From: Desulfosarcina sp.
GTDB taxonomy: Bacteria; Desulfobacterota; Desulfobacteria; Desulfobacterales; Desulfosarcinaceae
Length of the DNA: 37,097 nt
Assembly: GCA_030145105.1 (NCBI GenBank)
Contig: JAQYWF010000005.1
Coordinates: 1 to 37,097 of the forward strand
Reading direction: 5' to 3'
Of this stretch, positions 16,029 to 23,919 are shown one piece after another. The notes beneath the pieces are model-generated. The model saw only the letters and a program-made list of their open reading frames with translations. It did no database searches and had not been told where the DNA came from. Each line of letters begins with the position of its first letter. The stretch's first letter is position 1. Both the position numbers and the translations under genes were made by a program.

Positions 16029-17117
16029 ATGAACAGCCCACAACTTATGAGCTCATCAGACACCATCGATACCAATGATTTATCAACCACAGCTATGGAA
16101 AACGATGCTTCAGGCCATAAAGTCATCATTTTGGTGGTACGAACATTTGCAGTATCGATTGTCGCGATCATGCTGCTCTTTCTGTTTAACAACTACCTGA
16201 ATTTCTGGCGGCAATGGCCTGGATTGCCATCTTTTTTTTCACACCAGGGCTGGTTTGGCATGCAAGCCCTAAGCACCCCTCTCGATAATGGTCAGATTGC
16301 AAAAGGGTGGCTTCAGCTTCTGAGCTATGTAGGCGCGGTTGCGCTAGTTGTCCTTTATGTCCTCCGGACTCGCCAACGGCCCTTGCGCGTGGATGCTGCT
16401 TTACTGTCCGGATTTGCCGCCTATATCATTCGTGCGGCCTTTTGGGTCGTATTAATTATAGGCTTAGTCGACATACTCATCTCTTTTCTTAGGGTCGAGA
16501 ACCTGCTGTCACCACTGGTTGGTGATGAGTTAACCGAAGCCCTTGGGCGCCCCCAATTTCGTGGCCTTTATGTGCACTATCCCTTGATCCTTCTATCGTT
16601 TGTCATCGCTATTTTTAATCGGTCGCTGGGATTTACCTGGTTGGCCTTTCTGGTCGTACTGGCAGAGTTTCAGATTGTTATTTCCCGATTTGTTTTTTCC
16701 TACGAACAGCCGTTCATGGGGGATCTCGTGCGCTTCTGGTATGCGGCATTATTTCTTTTTGCCAGTGCCTATACGTTGGTTCATGAAGGACATGTTCGTG
16801 TCGACGTGCTTTATTCTCGTTTCGGTAAACGCAGCAAAGCATGGACCAATACGGTCGGCACATTGCTGTTGGGCCTGCCATTGGGGGGGATTATCCTCAT
16901 GACCGGCATGTGGGATAAAACGAGCAGTATCAACAGCCCGCTGTACAGTTTCGAAGTTTCACAATCCGGTTATGGATTGTATGTGAAGTACCTGATGGTT
17001 GGTTTTCTAGCCGTTTACGCGGTGTCCATGATCATACAATTTTCCAGTTACCTGCTCGACAATATCGCTGACCTCCGTCAGGAACCAGGTGGTGATCAGT
17101 TAGCCGGTAAGTCCTAA
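16029..17117 (+). CDS. dctQ: TRAP transporter small permease, enlarged with extra N-terminal TM region
   Basis: C-terminal half DctQ-like (VISRFVFSYEQPFMGDLVRFWYAALFLFASAYTLVHEGHVRVDVLYSRF); 362 aa versus the usual ~160-200. Confidence 0.85.
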   Translation: MNSPQLMSSSDTIDTNDLSTTAMENDASGHKVIILVVRTFAVSIVAIMLLFLFNNYLNFWRQWPGLPSFFSHQGWFGMQALSTPLDNGQIAKGWLQLLSYVGAVALVVLYVLRTRQRPLRVDAALLSGFAAYIIRAAFWVVLIIGLVDILISFLRVENLLSPLVGDELTEALGRPQFRGLYVHYPLILLSFVIAIFNRSLGFTWLAFLVVLAEFQIVISRFVFSYEQPFMGDLVRFWYAALFLFASAYTLVHEGHVRVDVLYSRFGKRSKAWTNTVGTLLLGLPLGGIILMTGMWDKTSSINSPLYSFEVSQSGYGLYVKYLMVGFLAVYAVSMIIQFSSYLLDNIADLRQEPGGDQLAGKS

Positions 17118-17145
17118 AACGATACAAAATAATAAGGATCACTAC

Positions 17146-19806
17146 ATGGAAGTAGTCTTTATCGCTATTCTCCTTTTAATGATGATGGTTGCGCTTTCTT
17201 CCGGTTACCCGGTCGCCTTCTCATTGCCGGGAGCCGCCATTTTGTCGATTGGCTTGGCAGCGTTAGGTGGGTATCTGTTTGCTGGAGACCCCAGCGCCTT
17301 CTTCGTAGAAGGCGGCCCCTTAACGTGGCTCAATGCCGGCGTGACCAATTTTCGAAGTCTCTATTGGAATGTCGAACGAGATACGCTGATAGCGGTTCCA
17401 TTGTTTATCTTCATGGGCATTATGCTGCAGCGTTCCAAGATCGCAGAAGATCTTCTGGTTTCGATGGCCCAACTGTTTGGACCGGTACCCGGAGGGTTGG
17501 GAATCTCCGTTGTCCTTGTCGGTGCCTTGCTGGCGGCGACGACCGGAATCGTTGGGGCAACGGTCATTGCCATGGGGTTGATTTCACTTCCGGCAATGTT
17601 GCGCAACAATTATTCTAAACCCTTGGCAACGGGCACGATTTGTGCTTCGGGCACGCTCGGCCAGATCATTCCCCCCTCTATTGTTCTGATTATCCTTGCC
17701 GACCAGTTGGGCGGTGCTTCCGATCAGGCCAGTACGATCCGCAAAGCCGCTTATAAGGCTGCAACCGGCGAATTCAGTATGCCTTCGGTACTGGATGTCA
17801 CCTCCACCAGCGCCGGTGAAATGTTTATGGGGGCCCTCGTGCCTGGTTTGGTACTGGTAGGATTGTATATCATGTATATCCTGATGGTCGCCTTGTTTCG
17901 GAAAGGGTCCGCGCCGCCGGTACCCTATGAAGGCAATTGGGATCTAACATTCGCCAAACGTGTCGTGTTGGCTTTGGCACCCCCGTTGACCCTCATTCTT
18001 CTGGTGCTCGGTTCGATCATACTGGGCGTGGCCACGGTTAACCAGGCCGGTGCGGTGGGCGCCGTTGGCGCCATGATCATGGGGGGGTATCGCCTTGCCG
18101 AAGGTCAACGCAACGCCTATTACCCGGCAATTCTGGCCGTCGTCTCAACCATTGTCATTGCGATTGTACTCGCCTTTTATGACCTCAACGTCAAAAGTAT
18201 CAAGACGGGGGATGCCATCGGTCTCTTCCTGGCCGCGGTTGCTGTTACCGGGCTGTTGATTGCCGTGGCCTGGAGTACCTGGCGAATATATAAAATTGAA
18301 GATACCCTCAACTCGGTCATGGTTGAAACGGCCAAAACGACATCCATGGTTTTTATTATTCTGATTGGTGCCGCCATGTTGACCGCTGCCTTTCGTGGTT
18401 TTGGCGGGGAAGAATTGGTCAAGCATTTTTTAACCAATCTGGAAGGTGGATTCTGGATCCAATTTATGGTCGTCATGGCGGTGATGTTCGTTCTCGGTTT
18501 TTTTATCGATTTTCTCGAAATAGCCGTCGTCGTCGTTCCCATTGTCGCCCCCATTCTGCTGGCCGACCCGGGTGCCAATGTGACCGCCGTGTGGTTTGGC
18601 GTGATGGTGGGTCTTAATCTTCAGACTTCATTTCTGACGCCGCCCTTTGGTTTTTCTCTGTTTTACCTTCGTGGCGTCGCCCCCCCCATTGTAAAAACAC
18701 TGCATATTTATCGTGGATCTATTCCCTTTATTGGATTGCAGGTGGTTGCATTGGTGATAGTTGCGGTTTCGCCTGCGATAGTGAACTACCTGCCCACGCG
18801 TATTTCGCTGTCTTCCGATACAGCGCCACCGCCGATCAATCCGCGAATGCAATCCTGCATTGAAGAATATCTCTTTGATCACTATGATGATCAAGGTGAG
18901 CAACTGCGCGGCGATGTCAAAACCTTAGGTGCCTTGGAACTCAGTGTTTTACCGGAAAAACGACAGAAAGCGTTGAACGAAAGCCTGGATCGGACCTTGA
19001 ACACATTCGATTTAGTCGCCACGGTTCGCATGGCTGAAGAACATCGTGTCGGCTATTCATCTGAATACCGCCCACAGCATCAATTTGTTCGCCGTTTGCA
19101 GTCAGATATGCGTCTTATCCACTTGAAAGTCGTTAAATTGAAGCAGGTTTTGACGAGGACGTCTCGGAGCGAGTCCCCGGACAGGGATGAAATCACCCGA
19201 ATTGAAGCAGCAATCGAGAAGGCAGAAGCGGCGATAACAGACCTTCAAAACCAGATTCCCGAGAGCTGGGCTGGCGTCAACAAACGTTATGCGGATTTGG
19301 AAAAAGCCGAAAGTCAAGCGCGCCGTGATTACCGCAACAACGTCGACCAGGCGTATAAAACGATTGCGGAATTACGAGAGGTCATCGATGGCGCAGATGA
19401 ACTGGCCGGTCTTGAACAACAAATGACTGCTCTCGAAAAGGCAGTTGTCAATGAGCCGGCTAAAGTTGCTTTGGAACGGATCAAACAATCAGAATCGGCT
19501 CTTGGTAAGGTTGCCGGCACAAGCGCCATCAAGTCCAAGCTTTCCAAAGCGCGCAGGGCGCTTAAAGGAAATCAACCAGATCCGGAAAAGGCAATTCAGC
19601 TTCTGAGCGAGGGCTTAACGTTATATGCTGCTGAAGTCGATTGGCGTCGTCGCGCAGCAGTTGAAATCGCCCCAGCGCTTGCTTCCTATGACAATGCCAT
19701 CAAAGATTCCATTGGTCTTCGATTGCAGCGACGGTTGACGGATGATCAGGTCAAAGCGGTTGCCAGTTGCTTATCGGAACACCGCGATTATTCATTGCAA
19801 TTCTGA
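17146..19806 (+). CDS. dctM: TRAP transporter large permease with C-terminal coiled-coil extension
   Basis: DctM motifs (SGYPVAFSLPGAAI, LIAVPLFIFMGIMLQRSKIAEDLL, GTICASGTLGQIIPPSIVLII, GLNLQTSFLTPPFGFSLFYLRGVAP); ~270 aa hydrophilic heptad-like C-terminus. Confidence 0.92.
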   Translation: MEVVFIAILLLMMMVALSSGYPVAFSLPGAAILSIGLAALGGYLFAGDPSAFFVEGGPLTWLNAGVTNFRSLYWNVERDTLIAVPLFIFMGIMLQRSKIAEDLLVSMAQLFGPVPGGLGISVVLVGALLAATTGIVGATVIAMGLISLPAMLRNNYSKPLATGTICASGTLGQIIPPSIVLIILADQLGGASDQASTIRKAAYKAATGEFSMPSVLDVTSTSAGEMFMGALVPGLVLVGLYIMYILMVALFRKGSAPPVPYEGNWDLTFAKRVVLALAPPLTLILLVLGSIILGVATVNQAGAVGAVGAMIMGGYRLAEGQRNAYYPAILAVVSTIVIAIVLAFYDLNVKSIKTGDAIGLFLAAVAVTGLLIAVAWSTWRIYKIEDTLNSVMVETAKTTSMVFIILIGAAMLTAAFRGFGGEELVKHFLTNLEGGFWIQFMVVMAVMFVLGFFIDFLEIAVVVVPIVAPILLADPGANVTAVWFGVMVGLNLQTSFLTPPFGFSLFYLRGVAPPIVKTLHIYRGSIPFIGLQVVALVIVAVSPAIVNYLPTRISLSSDTAPPPINPRMQSCIEEYLFDHYDDQGEQLRGDVKTLGALELSVLPEKRQKALNESLDRTLNTFDLVATVRMAEEHRVGYSSEYRPQHQFVRRLQSDMRLIHLKVVKLKQVLTRTSRSESPDRDEITRIEAAIEKAEAAITDLQNQIPESWAGVNKRYADLEKAESQARRDYRNNVDQAYKTIAELREVIDGADELAGLEQQMTALEKAVVNEPAKVALERIKQSESALGKVAGTSAIKSKLSKARRALKGNQPDPEKAIQLLSEGLTLYAAEVDWRRRAAVEIAPALASYDNAIKDSIGLRLQRRLTDDQVKAVASCLSEHRDYSLQF

Positions 19807-19889
19807 TTTCATCCAGCCCAAATTTAGATTGAAGGGGTAGTCGGCATATCCGGGGTTTTGAGCTTCGGGCAGTCAATGCAAATCCACTC

Positions 19890-19928
19890 CATCGGTTCCG
19901 GAAGTATGCCGGAACCGATGTTTTTTTT
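19890..19928 (+). terminator. Intrinsic terminator downstream of dctM
   Basis: catcggttccgg-aagtatg-ccggaaccgatg followed by eight T. Confidence 0.9.
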
Positions 19929-19932
19929 ACGT

Positions 19933-20093
19933 GTTTGTCCAAAAACAGGATCTTGCGGCCCAGCTCGGCGTTCTCGTGTTCTGGAGCACGTAGTGAAGCT
20001 TCAGCGCTATCCTCGACGGTGCGCTGCTACGCCTACGGTCTCCAAAACCCCGTGGCCTTGATTTGAACCGCAAACTACCATTTTTGGACGGAC
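19933..20093. repeat. Second inverted-repeat-bounded intergenic element
   Basis: Left end gtttgtccaaaaacaggatcttgcggcc and the reverse complement of the right end, gtccgtccaaaaatggtagtttgcggtt, align over ~24+ nt with scattered mismatches. Confidence 0.5.
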
Positions 20094-20112
20094 CCGAACC
20101 GGAGAGAGATTC

Positions 20113-20682
20113 GTGCCAATGACCGAATGTGCGGTGGGTCAACGCTGGGCCAGTGAAATGGAGCCCGAACTGGGTGTGGGTATTGTTGACGCCATCTCGG
20201 GAAGGCGGATTCACCTGAGGTTTCCGAAAAGTGGCATCACCCGGATATATGCAATCCAAAGCGCCCCTATCAGGCGGATCGTCATTCATCCTGGTGATCG
20301 TATTCAAAGCGAGGGTGGCGAGTCCATGACCGTCGATTCGATTGAATCGGAAGAAGGACTGAATGTGTATTGTGGTCCTGGCATGCGCCTGCGCGAAGAC
20401 CGGCTGACCGACACCATGGTGCTCGACACGCCTAAAGAACGGCTCATGGCCGGGCAGCGCGACCCGTCGACCCTTTTTGACCTGAGGTGTCGTCTCCTCC
20501 ACTACCGGCACCGCATGGCCCGGTCACCGGTGTCGGGGTTCGTGGGCGGGCGGGTGGCGTTGATTCCCCATCAATTCGCCATTGCCGCCGAGGTCAGCGA
20601 TCGCCGCCTTCCCGGGTGCTGCTGGCTGACGAAACCGGTTTGGGGAAAACCATCGAAGCGGGTCTCATTCTGCATCGCCTGA
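20113..20682 (+). CDS. rapA: RapA (SNF2-family RNA polymerase-associated helicase) N-terminal part, upstream of apparent frameshift
   Basis: MTECAVGQRWASEMEPELGVGIV... and KERLMAGQRDPSTLFDLRCRLLHYRHRMARSPVSGFVGGRVALIPHQFAIAAEVSDRRLP match RapA order; homologous reading ends near 20613. Confidence 0.85.
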   Translation: MPMTECAVGQRWASEMEPELGVGIVDAISGRRIHLRFPKSGITRIYAIQSAPIRRIVIHPGDRIQSEGGESMTVDSIESEEGLNVYCGPGMRLREDRLTDTMVLDTPKERLMAGQRDPSTLFDLRCRLLHYRHRMARSPVSGFVGGRVALIPHQFAIAAEVSDRRLPGCCWLTKPVWGKPSKRVSFCIA

Positions 20683-22940
20683 CGGTCACGGGCCGGGTCA
20701 ACCGGATCCTGACCATCGTTCCCGATGCCCTGGTGGTGCAGTGGTTTGTGGAACTGGCGCGCCGGTTTAATCTGCGGTGTCGCATTTTCGATGATGCGTT
20801 TATGGCGGCGCAGTTTCAACCCGCTGCCGGTGACAATCCCTTTTACGACGAACCGCTGGGGCTTTGCGGCTTCTCTTTTCTGACAACGGCCCCACCCGCG
20901 CTGCTGTCCCGATTGATCGACGCCGGCTGGGATATGGTGGTGGTGGATGAAGCCCATCACATGCAGTCGGGCGGCTCCTTGTTCCAACAGGTTCAACAGC
21001 TGTCGGAAACCGTTGAGCGGATGATTTTGATTACCGCCACGCCGGGGCACCTGGCGGCACGAAGCCATTTTGCTCGACTGCGCCTGCTGGATCCGGATCG
21101 CTATACCGACTACGGGCAATTCAAAACGCAAAGCCGGGCCTTTGGACAGGTCGCCCGGATTGCGCAGACGCTGGCGGATGGCCGCCATGCCGATCCGGAC
21201 AGCCTGCGGCGCATTTCGCACTTACTCGGCATCCCTGCCCACACAATTAAAGAAAAGCTGACCCAAACCGCCGGACGGCAGGATTTGATCAAGACGCTCA
21301 TCGATCGGCACGGCACCGGCCGGGTGATGTTTAAAAACACGCGGCGCACCGTTGGCGGGTTTCCGGGTAGGCGGGCGCATTTGGTGCCGCTCGATGTGGA
21401 TGGCAACGGGGTGTCGACGCGCCGTCGGCTCAACCTGGAAGCCATGCAGGATTTCGGATTGCAGCCGGTAAGCGGGGAGACCACTTTTAAAGATGACCCC
21501 CGGGTGGCCTGGTTGGAAAACTATCTGCGCGATCATCGTGAAGAGAAGGCGCTGCTGATCTGCCGAACGTCCGGGAAGGTCAACGCCCTTTATGAAGCGC
21601 TGGAAAAGCGCATCAACATTAATGTCGGGCGCTATCACGAAGAGATGACCTTGGTGCAGCGGGATCGTAATGCGGCCTGGTTTGCCGAGGCGGGCGGTGC
21701 GGAGCTGCTGCTATGTTCCGAGATCGGCAGCGAGGGGCGCAACTTTCAGTTTGCCCGCCATCTGGTCCTTTTCGATCTGCCGCCCGATCCTGAATTGCTG
21801 GAGCAGCGCATCGGCCGTCTGGACCGTATCGGCCAGACCGGGCTCGTCCAGGTGTGGGTGCCATTTGTCCGTGGAACCGGCGGGGAGATCCTGACACGAT
21901 GGTACCATGAAGCCCTGAACGCATTTGAAGAAAATGGCCCGGCCGCCGGCTGGGTGACCAGCCGGTTTTTTGGCGAACTGGCGGCACTGATCGGTGACCT
22001 GGAAAGGAAAGCGACCCATGCCCGTTTGGACAGGCTGATCCGCGGTGGCCGGATATCCGTCATCCGCCAGCAGCGCCGGATCGATTTGGGGCGGGATCGG
22101 CTCCTGGAGTTGGATGCGTTGCCGCCGGAGAAGATGGCGGGCTTGATGGAAGCCATTCGGGATATCGACGGCGATCCCAGTTTCCTACAATGGATCGAAC
22201 CGCTTTTAGACGTCTGGGGAATTGTGATGGAGCCGCTTGCCCCCCATGTCTATCGATTGCGCCCTGATCATCGCTATGCAGACCCGCTACCGGGGTTCCG
22301 GCCCTCAGGTCTGACGGTGACCACGGACCGTGCCAGTGCCCTGATTCGTGAAGATCTCGGATTCCTCACCTGGGATCATCCGCTGGTGAGCGGTGCCATG
22401 GAGCACTATCTGGGCAGCGGGAAAGGAAGTGCCGGATTCGCCTGCTGGGCGGCAGCCGGGGAACCGGCATTTCTGCTGGAGATGGTATTCTTGATCGAGG
22501 CGATCGCCCGGCCGAACCTTACCGTTGAGCGATACCTGCCGCCCACCCCGTTTCGGGTGGTCGTGGATCACCACCTGAATAATCGGGAAAAGGACCTGCC
22601 CGAGGGGCTGTCGGACCTACTCACCGACGGTTCAGCCGCCCTTTTCGCTGAAATAATGCCTGTTGTTTCTCACCGGATCCCGGAAATGCTCGAGGCCGGC
22701 CGGGTGATGGCCCGGGCCAGGTCCCGGCCGGTCATCGAGGCGGCGCATCAGGCGGCCGGCCGGTCGATGGATGACGCCGTCAGTCGCATTGAGGCGCTTT
22801 CCCGGGTAAATGCCGCTATCCGTGATAGGGAAATTAACGCGGCAAAACTGGAACGGAATGCCGTATTGTCGGCAATTTCATCGGCTCGGGTGAGACTCGA
22901 TGCCATGCGTCTGATTGTGACAGATACTGTCACTCCATAA
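20613..22940 (+). CDS. rapA: RapA helicase core and C-terminus, downstream of apparent frameshift
   Basis: RVLLADETGLGKTIEAGLILHRL (Walker A), DMVVVDEAHHM (Walker B), LLCSEIGSEGRNFQFARHLVLFDLPPDPELLEQRIGRLDRIGQ. The ORF track start 20487 is in a frame not supported by homology until ~20613. Confidence 0.9.
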   Translation, partial: RVLLADETGLGKTIEAGLILHRLTVTGRVNRILTIVPDALVVQWFVELARRFNLRCRIFDDAFMAAQFQPAAGDNPFYDEPLGLCGFSFLTTAPPALLSRLIDAGWDMVVVDEAHHMQSGGSLFQQVQQLSETVERMILITATPGHLAARSHFARLRLLDPDRYTDYGQFKTQSRAFGQVARIAQTLADGRHADPDSLRRISHLLGIPAHTIKEKLTQTAGRQDLIKTLIDRHGTGRVMFKNTRRTVGGFPGRRAHLVPLDVDGNGVSTRRRLNLEAMQDFGLQPVSGETTFKDDPRVAWLENYLRDHREEKALLICRTSGKVNALYEALEKRININVGRYHEEMTLVQRDRNAAWFAEAGGAELLLCSEIGSEGRNFQFARHLVLFDLPPDPELLEQRIGRLDRIGQTGLVQVWVPFVRGTGGEILTRWYHEALNAFEENGPAAGWVTSRFFGELAALIGDLERKATHARLDRLIRGGRISVIRQQRRIDLGRDRLLELDALPPEKMAGLMEAIRDIDGDPSFLQWIEPLLDVWGIVMEPLAPHVYRLRPDHRYADPLPGFRPSGLTVTTDRASALIREDLGFLTWDHPLVSGAMEHYLGSGKGSAGFACWAAAGEPAFLLEMVFLIEAIARPNLTVERYLPPTPFRVVVDHHLNNREKDLPEGLSDLLTDGSAALFAEIMPVVSHRIPEMLEAGRVMARARSRPVIEAAHQAAGRSMDDAVSRIEALSRVNAAIRDREINAAKLERNAVLSAISSARVRLDAMRLIVTDTVTP

Positions 22941-23037
22941 AAATATCGGGGCTGAATCGTAATTGAAGCCTCCCCTCCATTTAGGTGATTGGTTGATCCT
23001 ATAACGGAGGAAAATGAAAAAGGTTACATGGGAGCCT

Positions 23038-23718
23038 TCAATAATACAAAATGGCTTTGGCTTTATTCACGCTTATCCGGTTGATCCCTTTGGGCAATTC
23101 ATACCAGTCACCGATACCTGACGATTCCGTTCGGTATACCAATGCAGCCGTGTGGATAACGAAGTCCAGCACCTGCGGATCAATGGGTTGGCCGTTGAGC
23201 TGCAGGGAGATCAGGTCGATACGGCCAGCCCCATCCCGGGTCAGAAAAACACCCTTGAAATCGAAAACCAGGTTTTCGCCCAGCAGGGTGTCCAGGTTGA
23301 GCCGCTGCGCATCAAACCTCATTTTACCGCGGACATGGTTATGATCCAGCAGTTTCACCGTCAGACTGTCGAAAACCGACGCCTTCTCCTGTGCCAGACG
23401 ATAGGTAATGTAGGCGTTGAGCTCCTTCTCGGTCACTTCAGCGCTAAGCTCTTGGGTGTTGGACCGGGGGGGCTTCTCGGCGATGACCCTGAGGATGTGC
23501 CTGACCGTGAGCGCATCCTTGGTGGTCTGATCGATGGCGCCGATCAAAAGCAGGGCACAACCTAAAACGGTGATCAATCCACGCCAGTCCAAATAGTTCC
23601 TTGTCATCTCTTGGTTTGTCAACCTCCGCGTGTTGTTGAATCCTGCCTCGATGTCCAAGCGCATCACCAGCAGCGCTAACTCAATGACCAGTTTAGCAGA
23701 TCGTGCGAACCGGCACAA
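23038..23718 (-). CDS. Hypothetical membrane-anchored protein
   Basis: Single N-terminal TM (GLITVLGCALLLIGAI) followed by an apparently extracytoplasmic domain; start possibly at the internal Met (MTRNYLDWRG). Confidence 0.6.
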   Translation of the reverse strand: MCRFARSAKLVIELALLVMRLDIEAGFNNTRRLTNQEMTRNYLDWRGLITVLGCALLLIGAIDQTTKDALTVRHILRVIAEKPPRSNTQELSAEVTEKELNAYITYRLAQEKASVFDSLTVKLLDHNHVRGKMRFDAQRLNLDTLLGENLVFDFKGVFLTRDGAGRIDLISLQLNGQPIDPQVLDFVIHTAALVYRTESSGIGDWYELPKGINRISVNKAKAILYY

Positions 23719-23720
23719 TT

Positions 23721-23753
23721 AAAGAATCCCCGCGGCTTGCCGCGGAGATTCTT
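23721..23753. other. GC-rich hairpin between divergent genes
   Basis: aaagaatc-c-ccgcgg-cttg-ccgcgg-a-gattcttt imperfect inverted repeat. Confidence 0.6.
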
Positions 23754-23919
23754 TATCGAAAGAATGAAAACCGATTTCCAGTTCGCTCGCATTGCCCGTC
23801 CCACACCGCGGGGAATACCCGATTTGCTGACCTCCGCCGGTAAAAAGGGTTGTTTTCGTTATTGGTCATGGTAGAAAAGGGCGCGACAAGTCCGGCCAAG
23901 CAGACGAACAGGACCATCC

